NCBI GenBank assembly: GCA_025667525.1
Contig: CM046879.1
Span: 364,826,639-364,890,638 of the forward strand
Reading direction: 5' to 3'
Origin: Glebionis coronaria
Taxonomy: Eukaryota > Streptophyta > Magnoliopsida > Asterales > Asteraceae
DNA length: 64,000 bases
Made by a program: the position numbers and the translations under genes. Positions 1 through 12,684 of this stretch are shown in pieces. Position 1 is the first letter of the stretch; every line of letters starts with the position of its first letter. The notes under the pieces were generated by a model. That model searched no databases, was not told the origin of the DNA, and saw only the letters and a program-made list of their open reading frames with translations.

Positions 1-440
1 TCAGAATAGACATAATATAAGATATACGCAGTTTAAGGCTTAAAGCAGCGAAACATGATATGAACTTATAAAATAAGCTAAGACATGATATAAAACCAGT
101 TACGTATTTAGTAGTCAGATACTTATTCATGTATGTATTTATGTAGCATTAGTGATACCGAAGTAGGATTCTCCTCAGTTCATCTTCTTCATTCACTGGA
201 CATAAGGTACGGATTCCCGTCCTTTTAGTATGGACATTCTTTCCTTATTAGGATTTCCCCGTATGCAGTCAAATGTTTTCTCGTAGTATAAGTTTATATG
301 TTTGACTTGCTTATGTTTAATTTAGAATACCTATAGCCATATACATGCATGACCAGTTTCACCTAGTTATGGAGGTACTATAACCATAACGTTAGAGGCA
401 CTGATGTTATGACTTCACCACGGCGGAGTGATTGCTCGTG

Positions 441-953
441 GCGTCCCTTCAGCTTTTGGCCATATTATTATATTTATCATGTGGGGCGTATGGGTGCATC
501 CTAGTTACATGTTTTCAGCAGATTACTCAGTGTGAATGTGGTGTGTGCCTTGCATCATTCACAAGGAGTTGATCCCTCCTACCTAAACCAGTATATTAAA
601 TTAGAGGCAGCCCCTCTAATTTGCATGATGAGGTCACCACTCCAAGTATTCATGCACGGTGGATTTGCATGACCTATATTGGCTAATGGTAGAACATGCT
701 AAACAGTTTTTATAAGATAAACATAAGGCTTTTCAAACTATAAAACCAGTTTTACCAAGACTTAACCAGGTTATTCGGGACTTAGTTTCTTCCGCTGTTA
801 TATGTTTATATGCTTATCTTATTCATGCTTTATTGTACATCCGTGCACTGAGCGTATTGCTCAGCCGTTTTCCTTTTCTATGTTCCCAAAACGGCAGGTA
901 CTCAGGGACGCTCATAGACTTTAAGCGTACGTGCATATGGACTGGAAGCTTTT
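441..953 (+). repeat. Direct repeat copy 1 inside the left LTR
   Basis: About 513 bp starting GCGTCCCTTCAGC and ending near ACTGGAAGCTTTT recurs at 1832-2343 with few differences. Sequence before copy 1 and after copy 2 follows the normal LTR order seen in elements A and B. The extra material is therefore the second copy plus the 878 bp between them. Confidence 0.85.
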
Positions 954-1309
954 CTTTTAATCAAGTTCTTATCTTTAATCATCTTCTTCTCCCTTTCTTA
1001 CTTTGCTTCTCTTTGATTCATGTTCATCCTTGATTTGTTTTCATCTTAATGCTTATTTGATCTAAAGTTTTCTTAAAAAGTTCATCTTTTTAAAAGTTTG
1101 ATTTGAAAGTTTGCTTATTTTTAAGTTTGATAAGTTGTTATTCATGCTTATTAAGTCAATTTCGATTTAGATTCGTGCAAGTTTTAGTTTGAGCTTATTA
1201 ACCATAGCTTATTGCTTTTGCTTAATTTTCGGATCAAAAAGTTAGATCGGAAAGGGTAAACCCCTTTCCAATCACGTATTCCAATCACCTTGATTGGAAA
1301 ATGGTTTTA

Positions 1310-1674
1310 CATTCCAATCAGCATTCCAATCAGCATTCAAATCAACATTCCAATCAGCATTCCAATCAACATTCCAATCAGCATTCCTTTCGCATTCCTT
1401 TTACATTCCTATTAGCATTCCAATCAGCATTCCAATCAGCATTCCAATCAACATTCCAATCAACATTCCAATTAGCATTCCTATTAGCATTCCAATCAAC
1501 ATTCCAATCAGCATTCCAATCAGCATTCCAATGAACATTCCAATCAGCATTCCAATCAACATTCCAATCAGCATTCCAATCAACATTCCAATTAGCATTC
1601 CTATTAGCATTCCAATCAGCATTCCTATCAGCATTCCTATCAGCATTCCTTTTAGCATTCCTTTCAGCATTCCT
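1310..1674 (+). repeat. 12-bp minisatellite (about 30 units of CATTCCAATCAG)
   Basis: Units follow CATTCC(A/T)AT(C/T)A(G/A) almost without a break in register. Because 12 is a multiple of 3, long repetitive reading frames are open on both strands; these are by-products of the array, not genes. It lies between the two 0.5-kb direct repeats of the left LTR. The other Tekay LTRs here carry a 17-bp array instead. Confidence 0.92.
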
Positions 1675-1831
1675 TTTACTTATCGCAATTTACATTTTCA
1701 TTTTACTTAGTAATAGATAACCAAACCATTTTCATTTCCACCAAGAACAATTGAGTCGTACTTTGAACCGGAAATCAATTCAAGAAGATACCGAGAAAAC
1801 GAACTTTTTCAACTAGCAAAACCTTACATTA

Positions 1832-2343
1832 GCGTCCCTTCAGCTTTTGGCCATATTATTATATTTATCATGTGGGGCGTATGGGTGTATCCTAGTTACA
1901 TGTTTTCAGCAGATTACTCAGTGTGAATGTGGTGTGTGCCTTGCATCCTTCATAAGGAGCTGATCCCTCCTACCCAAACCTATATATTAAATTAGAGGCA
2001 GCCCCTCTAATTTGCATGATGAGGTCACCCCTCCAAGTATTCATGCACGGTGGATTTTCATGACCTATATTGGCTAATGATAGAACATGCTAAACAGTTT
2101 TTATAAGATAAACATAAGGCTTTTCAAACTATAAAACCAGTTTTACCAAGACTTAACCAGGTTATTCGGGACTTAGTTTCTTCCGCTGTTATATGTTTAT
2201 ATGCTTATCCCATTCATGCTTTATTGTACATCCGTGCACTTAGCGTATTGCTCAGCTGTTTTCCTTTTCTATGTTCCCAAAACGGCAGGTACTCAGGGAT
2301 GCTCGTAGACTTTAAGCGTACGTGCATATGGACTGGAAGCTTT
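1832..2343 (+). repeat. Direct repeat copy 2 inside the left LTR
   Basis: Second copy of the segment at 441-953, offset by 1391 bp. After it the sequence continues as in the other LTRs of the family. Confidence 0.85.
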
Positions 2344-2623
2344 CTAGCCTTTCTTTAATTTATGCATTACCTTTCTTTTGATACATTTGCTATGGACATT
2401 GTTTAGTCCTTTCTTTTACAGTACTTATGTTTGTGTGTGATGAGCTTTACTTTTGGACTACCGATGTTTGATTCCGGTATTCTCCTTTTATGGTCATGTA
2501 ATGTTTAGACATTTTTCCTTGTATGCTTTGATGACACGCCATAATTACGTGTGACATTCCATTATCAAAATGGGGTGTTACACACCTTTGCCAGAGTCTC
2601 CAGGTCAGCTAGAGTCAAACATC

Positions 2624-4179
2624 TCATACAATTTGCCTAACGAGGTACTCAAAACTATCTTTCGACAGAGCTTTCATAAACAAGTCATCTAATTGGTAAT
2701 TCGTTCCGACAAAGTATAACTTAACGATAACTCGTTCAACTTGTTCCTTTATGAAGTGATATCTGACATCGATGTGCTTCGTACGGGAATACTGTACTGG
2801 ATTGCAGGAGATGGCTATGGCCGACTTTGAGTCACAGTACATAGGTACTTTATCAAAGTGGATGCCATAGTCTGTGAGTTGTGTTCTCATCCAAAGAACT
2901 TGAGCTCAACACGTAGATAGAGACACATACTCCGCTTCGGCTGATGAAAATGACGTGCAATCGTGCTTTTTGGAAGACCATCCCACAAGCTTATCTTGTC
3001 CTATAAATTGTGCACCACCAGAAGTACTTTTTTGAGTATCAAGACACCCTGCATGATCAGAATCTGAATTGGACATTAGAAAGAAACCAATTTCTTTCGG
3101 ATACCACAGTCCCAAATGAATGGTATTCTTGAGGTACCGAAAGATCCGTTTAACCTCCTTGAGGTGATTTTCAGTAGGTTTGGCTTGATATCGTGCATAA
3201 TAGCATGTAGCATGTGAAATGTCGGCTCTGCTTGTTGTCAAGTGCTTGAGGGAGCCGATCATGGAACGATATCTCGTTCGATCTATGGCATTTCCCTCCA
3301 AGTCAACATCTAGGGAGGTGGTTGATAATGGTGTCCCAACGGGGTCACATGAGGTTATACCATGCTTTTTGATTATCTCTTGACAATACTTAGCTTGGTT
3401 AATAAAGATACCACTTGGGGATTCGTTAACTTGAATTCCAAGAAAGAAATTTAGTTCGCCCATCATTGACATTTCAAATTTCTTGTGCATTAGTTATTGA
3501 AACCATTTTGAAAGTTTTGGGTTTGTAGACCCAAAAATAATGTCATCAACGTAAATCTGCACAAGCAAAATCTCATCCCCATATTTATATATGAACAAGG
3601 TTAAATCAATGGAACCTTTTGAGAAACCTTTGGATACCATAAATTTCGAGAGCTCATCGTACCACGCCCTTGGTGCTTGCTTTAGTCCATATAGTACCTT
3701 GTGGAGATGATACACCTTGTCAGGATAATGTGGATTGACGAATCCTTCCGGCTGCGTGACATAAACATCTTCTTTCAATGGATCGTTAAGAAAATTTGTT
3801 TTCACATCCACTTTATTAACGATGAATCCCTTATGTGCAACATAAGCAATGAAAATCCTGACCGCGTCCATACGAGCTACTGGTTCAAATGATTCTTCAA
3901 AATCAATACCCTCTCTCTGGCCATACCCCTTAGCCACTAGCCTAGATTTGTTCTTGATGATCGTGTTTTCTTCATCAATTTTGTTTTTCCAGATCCATCG
4001 AAGATTTAACGGAGTTACATCCTATAGTCTGTCAACAAGTTCCCTGACCTTAAGTCTTTCAAATTGTTGAAGTTCATCCGTCATCGATTCAATCCAAGCA
4101 TGATCATCCATGGATTCTTTGATGTTTTTTGGTTCAGCTGTACTCACGGCGAGTGCGAACATACAAACATCGCCATCGG
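2624..4179 (-). pseudogene. Ty1/copia pol fragment (reverse transcriptase and RNase H), copia D
   Basis: Read on the minus strand, this is the C-terminal half of a copia polyprotein, which would copy element RNA into DNA. Upstream of the RT is FALAVSTAEPKNIKE (about 4110-4155), then [32 protein letters not shown], the RT active site [11 protein letters not shown] (about 3535-3565), GELNFFLGIQ, and the RNase H stretch CDSKSAIAIS to YHFIKEQVE. One frame is kept, but at least three stops break it, near 4024, 3494 and 2906. The gag, protease and integrase parts are missing because element A starts at 4180. The left end stops about 40 bp short of the Tekay LTR. It is a dead fragment, probably the site into which A inserted. 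Confidence 0.88.
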
Positions 4180-5627
4180 CGTAACACCTCATTTTGGTAA
4201 ATGGAATATCACGCGTAATTATGGCGTGTCATCAAAGCATGCAAGGTAAATGTTTAAAACATTAAATGACCATGAATGGAAATACCGGAAACAAACATCG
4301 GTAGTCCAAGTATAAGCTCAACACACATGAATATAAGTACTAAAATGGATAAGGACTAAACAATGTCCAAAGAAATAAAGTAGCATAATGTATGGAAAAT
4401 AAATAAAGTGATGAAGGCTAGATAGCTTCCAATCCATATGCACATACTCTTAAAGTCTACGAGCGCCCTTGAGTACCTGCTGTTTGGGAACATGAAAGGA
4501 AAACGGTTGAGCATAACGCCCAGTGAACGGATATACATGTATAGCATGAAATGACATAAGCATAAAAGACTAATTGCAGCGGAAATGTATAAGTCTTAGA
4601 TAACCTGGAACATGTTTTTAAAACTGGTTTTATAGTTTGAAAAGACTTATGTTTTTATATGAATAACAGTATTAAATAGATAATAGCCCATATAGGTCAT
4701 GAGGTTCCACCGTGCATGAATACTTGGAGGGGAGACCTCATCATGCAATTAGAGGGCTTGCCTCTAATTAATTAGTCTTGATAGGAGGGATCAACTCCTT
4801 GTGAAGGATGCAAGGCACACATCGCATTCACCATGAAATCCTGTAAAACATGTAACTAGGATGCACCCATACGCCCCACATGATAATATAAATATATGGC
4901 CAAAACAGAAAAGGGACGCCACGAGCAATCACGCTGCCGTGGGGAATTCATAACACTTGTGCTTCTAGTGCTATGGTTATGGTACCTCCATAACTAGGTG
5001 ACACTGGTCATGCATGTATATGGCTTAGGCATTTTAACTAACATAAGTAATCAAACCTATAAAACATATACTTAGGAAACCAGTTGGCTGCAAACGGGGA
5101 ATCCTAATAAGGAAATAATGTCCATACTAGAGGACGGAAAATCTATACCTTGTGTCCAGTGAACAAGGAAAGACGAAAGGATGAAAAGTCCTACTCCAAC
5201 CTCACTAATGCTACATAAATAAGGGACATGTATAAGTTGTCTGATTACTGAGTACGTTACTGGTTATAACATGTTCTTAGCTTGTTTTATATGTTCTTGT
5301 CTTGTTTAATGTTCTAAATGTTATACTTTGTTAATCATGTATTTCATGTAATCTAATTAATCATTATCTTGTATTCTTGTATTATTATACTTGTTGTGTA
5401 ATAATAAGTAACTTTCTAAAAATAGCAAGTTTTCTAAAATAGGAAGTTTCCAAAAATAGATCAGTTTTTAAAAATAGATCAGTTTCTAAAAATAGAAAGT
5501 TTCCAAAAATAGTAAGTTCCCTGAAATAGAAAGTTTCCATATTTAGAAATAAGCTGAATTAATAAGCTAATAATATAAGCTAATGTATACTGGTAAAAAA
5601 TCATAAGTCATGTAATAATAGTATAGT
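4180..5627 (-). mobile_element. Element A (old Tekay chromovirus): 3' LTR, first part
   Basis: It begins CGTAACACCTC, one base off the canonical TGTAACACCCC, and aligns along its length with the A 5' LTR at 47707 (roughly 4-5% different in the first 225 bases by eye) and more loosely with the B LTRs. Coding sense is the minus strand. A degraded 17-bp AAAGTTTCCAAAAATAG array lies at about 5410-5540. The Tat element interrupts it at 5628 and it resumes at 16716. ATCGG just left (4175-4179) is a candidate target-site copy that cannot be confirmed because A's other end is outside the window. Confidence 0.88.
5623..5627. repeat. Target-site duplication ATAGT (left) of the Tat element
   Basis: ATAGT here and at 16711-16715 flank the element exactly. 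The uninterrupted A LTR at about 49184 reads AGTATAGTTTATTAATT with a single ATAGT, which is the empty-site state. Confidence 0.95.
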
Positions 5628-6209
5628 TGATGACGTATAGTCCCCAGCCGGGTCATGGACCCGGCCCATGGGTACTACCCGTATCTGGCCCATCACAGAT
5701 GGGTGGAATAATGTCATTCAGGCTTATGGGCTTGGATGAACAGTAACCGCACACATGTGTGCGGCCCACGGCCCGGTGCGGCCGACATGGCCGACATAGG
5801 GTTAGACAGAATAATATTCTGTCTAGGAATATCTTTATCCCAATAAGAGAGGATATTCACTACCAAGATTAGAAGATAACAATCATTCTAATTCTGGTGA
5901 TTATCTCTTCCTTGGGGCCGAAGCATCAGTGGAAGCCCATTAGGGTTTCACTGCTTATAAAAGGAACCCTCAATGGTTCCACAAAGGTATTACGACTTGT
6001 ACTCTAAACTCACATAAACCTTAAATCGATTACTTACTCTCACGCCGGAGTCTAATCGTGGGATACATTCCCACGGTAAGCCTAACGCGTGCTGTTTAGT
6101 GTGCAGGATCCCAACCAAACGATTAACTTGGTGCAGGAGCCAGAGCCCAGCCAACCCGAATTAAGCCTAATTCGGGCCTAGCAAGGATCAACCAACTTTT
6201 GCATCAACA
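5628..6209 (+). repeat. Tat element 5' LTR
   Basis: It starts TGATGACGTATAGTCC and ends GCATCAACA; the copy at 16129-16710 has the same length. A TATA box (5956) precedes the probable start of transcription, so U3 is about 350 bp. Confidence 0.95.
5956..5964 (+). promoter_or_regulatory. TATA box TATAAAAGG of the Tat LTR
   Basis: A canonical plant TATA box inside U3, also present at 16457-16465 in the 3' LTR. The genomic transcript would start about 30 bp downstream. Confidence 0.75.
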
Positions 6210-6211
6210 AG

Positions 6212-6231
6212 TTGGCGCCATCCGTGAGACC
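6212..6231 (+). other. Primer-binding site, Tat type
   Basis: TTGGCGCCATCCGTGAGACC begins two bases after the 5' LTR. A TGGCGCC start is typical of Tat and Athila elements rather than the initiator-Met type used by the other elements here. Confidence 0.8.
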
Positions 6232-6272
6232 CATAACACTAAGCTAGAACAAAACCTCATCTCGAATTTCCA

Positions 6273-9200
6273 ATGACGAAGGGACATCCGCAAGCTAACC
6301 CCAGGAACGTGAATCCCGGGAACCGGAAGTCCCAAGGGGAAGGGATTCTCATCCCCAATCAATCACCCAGCCGCCTCGCAGGCGGGCCTGGTAACCGCAG
6401 CAGTTTTCAGCCCGTGGGGGTGACGAGTGCGATCTCTGTGGCACCTCCACCCACTTCAACTCTGGATAACCCTGACCCAGGGAGTGCGCCAAACCCTCCT
6501 AATAAGGAACCGCGCAGACCCTCGACAGAGGAAGAAGTGGAAGTCCTACCACTCAGCGAGGAGGATCTTCCTCGAGTTCTCACGCAGAACTTTGATAGGA
6601 TTGTCCCAGGAATCGCATCGAGGTTGAATCTGGGGAGGAACCTCCAGTCCAGACTTAACTTTGGTGAAACCGGACCAATCACTTCCTCCCAAAATCAGAG
6701 GAAAAGGAGAGCTCGGCCTCAGGAGCAGGGCACCTTTGAGGAAACCCCTCAACCTTGGAATGTGTTTGAGCGCATAGGAGATCGCCTCATACAGGAACTA
6801 ACGCAGTCTCGAGAGGGAGAAAGGTCGGATGGCTCACCCGAGCGACCAAATCGAGAGCTAGCCAGAACCGCACGTAGCCCGAGTGTGTGGGATAGGGTGA
6901 ATACTGGGAGAAAGGCTCCTGGTTCGTCCCTAAAAAGTGGTCCCTATGCAAAGGATGGGGCACCACCACCGTCCCCAGACCCATCAGGGGAGGACTCAGA
7001 TGACCATCCGCCTAAGCGTCGCCGGCCTAGGCGCACCCCACCACCACCACCAAACAATGATTATTATTATGGTGGCCCTTACTATCGAGACGCAGAAGCG
7101 GAGGATCTTTCGCGTCCATGGTGTGAGCCGTGGGATGACCCTAGGCTCACCCGGCCATGGGCGGACCCCAGGGAGGACCCGTTCACCCTCCGCATACGGA
7201 ACTATTCTGAGGACACTAAACGTCGCATGCCGGCGTGTATTAAGACCTATGATGGATCCGGTGACCCGGTGGATCACCTTAAAATATTTGACACGTAGGC
7301 TAAAATTGAGCGATGGCCCATGCCTATATGGTGCCAAATGTTCAATTCAACCCTGATCGGAAACGCCCGTGACTGGTTTGAGGCACTCCCTCCACGGAGC
7401 ATTGATAGTTTCACGGAACTACGCACTGCGTTTGAGAACAATTATACTCAAAGAAAGAAGTATAATAGGGATCCGGTCTCGTTGGCAACTGTCAAGCAAC
7501 GGCCGGGGGAGTCCACAGAAGCCTTCACTGAACGCTTCAATGATGAGTGCACGCGCACAAGAACCATGCCGGAGCTCCTGAAAATCTCTGACTACATGCA
7601 CGCCATAACAGACAGAGAACTGATCAGGCGCCTCAATGACAAGCGTCCAGAGAGATATGATGACCTCATGGAGAGGGTCAGAAATTTCATAGAAGGAGAA
7701 ACAGCCGTTGCCGCGGCTTACCCATCCCGAGGAAATGGGTACCGGTCAAATGATCAGTCCCGGAGGCAGTCGGGCGGTCAAGGCAATCAAAACAATAACA
7801 AGGGCTCAGACTATAAGAGCCAAAGCAAAGGAGGACGGCAGGACGATAAGTTCACCCCCCTAAAGATGTCCTACCGGGAGATCTTGCTGACGGAAGGGGC
7901 GAACTTCCCAAGGCCTCCCCCAATGACCACTCCACCGGAACGTCGGCAAGGAAGTCGCTTCTGCGAGTTCCATAATGACAAAGGCCACAGTACAGAGGAA
8001 TGTATCCAGCTCCAGAAGCATATCGAGTCGCTGATCAAATCAGGTAAACTCAAGCACCTAGTTAAGGATTGGAATGATGGAAAAGACAACAACAAAAAGT
8101 ATGATAAGAAGGATCCCCAAAAGGACAAACCTTTGACTATATACATGATCCAATCCAGACAGCGCCGCACGAGGCAGAAAGTTGGCCAAAAATTTTCATG
8201 CGGCAGGGAAATCTCATTCCCTCCCATCACAGCAAGCGATGTGATTGATGCGCCTCTCACTATTGAGATAAGCATTGGAACACACAACGTCCGTCGCATG
8301 TATGTGGATGGAGGATCGTCAGCAGAAGTACTGTATGAACACTGTTTCGTGCAGTTATGCCCAGAAATAAGAAGCCAATTAGTACCGGCCACGTCGCCGC
8401 TTACTGGCTTTAGTGGAGACACCATCTGGCCGATAGGGCAATTACGCTTGCTTGTAACCATTGGGGATGAGGAACATTCCACTACGGCGTGGATGAACTT
8501 CATGGTGATACGCTCACACTCTCCGTATAATGGGATCATAGGCAGACCAGACATTTTGGCTATACGGGCAGTACCCTCTACGGCGCACGGAATGATCAAA
8601 TTCCCCGTTGAGGGGGGTATTGTTACCATTTACAACATAATCGTACCAGCATCCGAGTGTCACACCGTGACAACACCAGCTCCACCTGTTCCACCCAAGG
8701 ATGGATCACCACCTCCCAATTGGAAGGTAGCCATTCACCCTGACTACCCGGAACAGGAGGTGTCCATAGGAGGGGCGCTCTCGGACAGCGGCAAAAGGGC
8801 CATGTGCTCTCTCTTATGTGCAAATCTAGATATATTCGTATGGGAGCCAAAGCATATGACAGGTGTGCCACGTGCGATAGCAGAGCATAAGCTCCAGATC
8901 CGCCAAGGGTACCAACCCATCAAGCAAAAGAAGCGCGGCCAGGCGCCTGAGCACAGCCAAGTGATATTGGAGGAAGTAAGGAAACTAGTGGATGCAGGAA
9001 TCATGCGTGAGGTATACTACCACGAGTGGTTGTCCAATCCGGTCATGGTCAAGAAGCATGACGGAAGTTGGCGCATGTGTGTGGATTTTACGGATCTAAA
9101 CAAGGCCTGCCCACAGGACTGTTACCCGTTACCGGAAATCGACTGGAAAGTGGAGTCCTTGTGTGGGTATCCTTTCAAATGCTTCTTGGACGCATATAAA

Positions 9201-11939
9201 GGGTATCACCAAATCCAGATGGCGGAGGAGGACGCAGAAAAAACGGCGTTCCATACGAGCCAGGGCGTATATTGCTATACGAAAATGCCGTTTGGACATA
9301 AGAACGTCGGCGCTACATATCAGCGGTTGGTGGACAAAGCTTTTGAATCACAAATAGGACGCAACTTGGAAGTCTATGTTGATGACTTGGTGATAAAAAG
9401 TCACACGGAGGAGGCACTCCTCCGGGATGTCCAAGAGACATTCGACACGCTGAGAAGGATTAACATGAAGTTAAATCCAAAGAAATGTACGTTTGGAGCA
9501 ACGGAGGGAATGTTCCTTGGATATTTGATTGATCCAAACGGCATCAAACCTTGCCCAGAAAAGACGGACGCAGTGATACAACTGCCGTCCCCTCAGACAC
9601 GAAAGGAGGTGCAATCCTTAAATGGGAAGTTAGCCGGACTGAATAGGTTCCTATCTAAATCCGCAGAGAAGTCATTACCTCTATTTAAGACACTCAAGAA
9701 GTGCATTAGAAAGGGAGACTTCCGGTGGATGAAGGAAGCCGAGGAAGCCTTCAGCTAACTCAAGCAGCATCTCGCATCTCTCCCCATGTTAGTAGCTCCC
9801 CGGCCAAAGGAGGAACTCATTATGTATCTCTCAGCTACTCATGGCGCAATAAGCGCGGTACTTATGACGGATAGAGATACAGTACAAACTCCGGTATACT
9901 TTATAAGTAGAACACTACAAGGGCCGGAGTTGAATTATTCCTCCATGGAAAAATTGGTATTAGCACTAGTGTTTGCTACAAAGCGGTTGCGCTGGTACTT
10001 TCAGGCGTACCCCATTGTAGTCATTACGGATCAACCAATCAAGCAGGTTATCTCTAGACCAGATGTGGCAGGGAGGCTACAGAAATGGAGCATCCTATTG
10101 GGGGAGCACAATATATCTTACAGGCCAAGGACGGCTGTTAAAGGCCAGATCCTGGCAGATTTCCTGATCGAGAAGCCGGATGAGGAAGGGCCAATCATCA
10201 AGCAAGACGAGATCCCAACAGAACCATGGGTGTTATTCACGGACGGATCTTCGTGTACGGACGGGTCCAGAGCAGGTCTCATCCTCACAAATCCAGAAGG
10301 AATGGAATTCACGTATGCCCTCCGTTTTGAGTTCACAGCCACCAACAACGAAGCGGAATATGAAGCCTTAATTGCGGGTTTAAAAATCGCCGCTAGAATG
10401 GGAGTCCGCAACCTTGAGGCCTACGTGGACTCACGGCTTGTAGCTAACCATATTCTAGGTGGGTATGTGGCTAAGGAGGACAACATGGTCAGGTACTTGG
10501 AAAAAGTCAAGTCGCTAATCGCGACTTTCAGTAAGTTTTCCATCAAGCAGGTGCCAAGAGGCGAGAACAAGAAGGCGGACGCTCTTAGCAAGATCGCATC
10601 CACAAGCTTCGCTCACTTATCTAAACAAGTCTTGGTGGAAGTACTCAAGGAGAAATCTATAACGGAAGGGGAGGTTGCTTCTATAGTTGAAGAGGGTGGA
10701 CCTACATGGATGACCCCAATTATCAACTATTTGACTAGTGAGACCCTTCCAGACGAGGAAAAAGCAGCACGGCGCATAAGAAGTAAGGCGCAGCATTTCG
10801 AACTTCGAGAAGGCATCCTTTACAAACGCTCTTTCTTGCAGCCGTGGTTGCGGTGAGTTGGACCACGTCAGGCCGCTTACGTAATCAGTGACATACACGA
10901 AGGGTTGTGCGGCATGCATGCAGGTCCACGGTCCGTGGTAGCCAGAGCCTTACGAACATGATATTATTGGCCCACCATGCACAGAGACGCGCGCGACATG
11001 ATTCGCAAGTGTAGTGATTGCCAAGTGCATAGGCCAGTACCGCGACACCCGCAGCAGGAGCTTACACCTATCACGTCTCCATGTCCATTCTATAAGTGGG
11101 GAATTGACATTGCAGGACCATTTCCTGTAGCTGCGGGGGGAGTTAAATTCTTGATTGTTGCAATGGACTACTTCACACGATGGATAGAGGCCAAGGCAGT
11201 CAAGTCTATCACAGGCAAACAAGTTAAGAAGTTTGTTTGGGAGCATATTGTGTGCCGTTTTGGTTTACAGGGAGAAATCATCTCGGATAACGGCAAGCAA
11301 TTCACGGACAACCCGTTCAAAGATTGGTGTGCATCATTGAACATCAAGCGTCGCTTCGCATCTGTTAAGCATCCGCAGACAAACGGCCTTGTCGAACGAG
11401 CTAATAGAAGCTTGGGGAATGGCATCAAGGCGCGTCTGGATGAACGAAGTGGTAAATGGGTCGATGAGTTATCACATGTGCTATGGGCGCATAGAACTAT
11501 GATCAAAACAGCCAACGGAGATACTCCATTTGCATTGGCTTACGGCACTGAAGCTGTTATACCAGCAGAAATAGGAATGCCTACCATCCGCACGGCGGAG
11601 GTTAATGTCGTCACGAACGATGAACAGCTGCGAATCAACCTGGATCTGTTGGAAGAAAAAAGGGAAATAGCAGCCATCAATGAGGCTAAGTCCAAGGCTA
11701 AGATGAAGGCTTATTATGACGTCAAGGTCAAGGGTGTTTCCTTTCGACCGGGAGACTACGTCTACCGTGCTAACGAAGCAATTCGAGCGGAGAACACAGG
11801 AAATCTGGGCCCTAAGTGAGAAGGACCGTATGAAATCACTGAAGCCTTGGGACGAGGCGCGTACAAGCTACGTGACATGGATGGCCGCGACCTTGAGCGC
11901 ACATGGAATATTTCCAATCTCAAAAGGTGCTATCTTTGA
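6273..11939 (+). pseudogene. Tat gag-pol polyprotein with five nonsense codons
   Basis: One continuous frame of 1889 codons without a frameshift, interrupted by stops at 7296 (TAG), 9756 (TAA), 10854 (TGA), 10959 (TGA) and 11817 (TGA). Gag has a proline-rich, basic N-terminus, then YDGSGDPVDHLKIF and a zinc-knuckle-like CEFHNDKGHSTEEC (about 7962). Protease carries DGGSSAEVLYEHCF in place of the usual D(S/T)G. RT has YVDD (about 9375); a first, degraded RNase H follows (9800-10170), then an archaeal-type RNase H starting FTDGSS (10235). Integrase shows DIAGPF, SDNGKQF and ERANRSL as the D-D-E residues. The normal end is about 11937. Several stops look like C-to-T or G-to-A changes (Gln or Trp codons). 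It could not make a full polyprotein without suppression of all five stops. Confidence 0.93.
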
Positions 11940-12684
11940 AAGCTACGGCTTCCGCATGAGGAACTTCGCTATGTTCGGTCTTAATAAAGAACCATGCGGT
12001 TTTATCTGTTTTGTTTTGTCTTATGTTTGTTTAGATTCCTTTCTTATTCTTTAGGACTTGTCATTATTGTTCAAACAAAAGTGTAAACGTTCTAATAAAA
12101 TGCCGTGGTGCCTAGCTAGCTCCACGGCTTGTTTCGTGCAAATCGTTTCTTAGAGTTTTTGTTAGTTGTATGAATTTTACTTATATCATAATATGTCTTA
12201 TTCATAAGCATTCTTTCAAATTATTGTACATGTACTATACGCCTCCAGGCGGGGTAAGAGGATTAAGTGAACCTACTAATTCAACTTGCCGCGTAAGAGG
12301 GATGCAACCCCAGCCGCACGGATCATGTATCCTTACTAGACACCTTACTCACAAGACGTTGGGGTAAGTTCCATATGCTGAAGCCCCACAGTGCTCCGCA
12401 TATTAAAGACGCACGTCGCATGTCTAGTAAAACATGGACTTGTATGTATTTTTTCTCTTTGTGTGTAAGACGTGATATGTCATGCAGTATTGTGGTACAA
12501 TATTTAAACACAGTCAAAATACACAAGTTTCCAAAATAGATAACAAAATTGCCATGGTCACTCACGGACTTATATACAAAACACAAATATTGTTAGCCGT
12601 GTACATGCACGGGCGAATAGAAACAATACATATTCATAGGTTACAAACCAAAGTGTCTGAAAGGTATCATAAAGTAGGAGCATC
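11940..12684. other. Tat element, spacer between convergent gag-pol and antisense gene
   Basis: AT-rich and without a supported gene. It would hold the 3' end of the gag-pol message and the 3' UTR of the antisense gene, so transcripts from both sides would overlap here. The reading frames across it are short and unlike any family I recognise. Confidence 0.6.

Larger units (their letters stand above)
1..2582 (+). mobile_element. Tekay-type LTR, right end, plus orientation (partial)
   Basis: The block ends GGGGTGTTACA at 2582, the reverse complement of the TGTAACACCCC that starts the LTRs at 4180, 32177, 40527 and 47707. Shared segments, read in reverse complement, continue leftward, so this LTR belongs to a plus-oriented relative of elements A and B. 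No primer-binding site follows 2582, so it is a 3' LTR or a solo LTR; the left end lies outside the window. It carries an internal 0.5-kb duplication and a 12-bp array that the other copies lack. Confidence 0.8.

Noticed and set aside
1294..1710. 138-codon frame of repeated Ile-Pro-Ile-Ser/Asn (and Met-Leu-Ile-Gly on the other strand)
   Set aside because: It is the translation of a 12-bp minisatellite; open frames appear on both strands for arithmetic reasons.
8277..8360. Loss of the protease catalytic triplet in the Tat element (DGG for DSG/DTG)
   Set aside because: I recall VDGGSS being usual in related plant Tat proteases, so I do not count it as a mutation.
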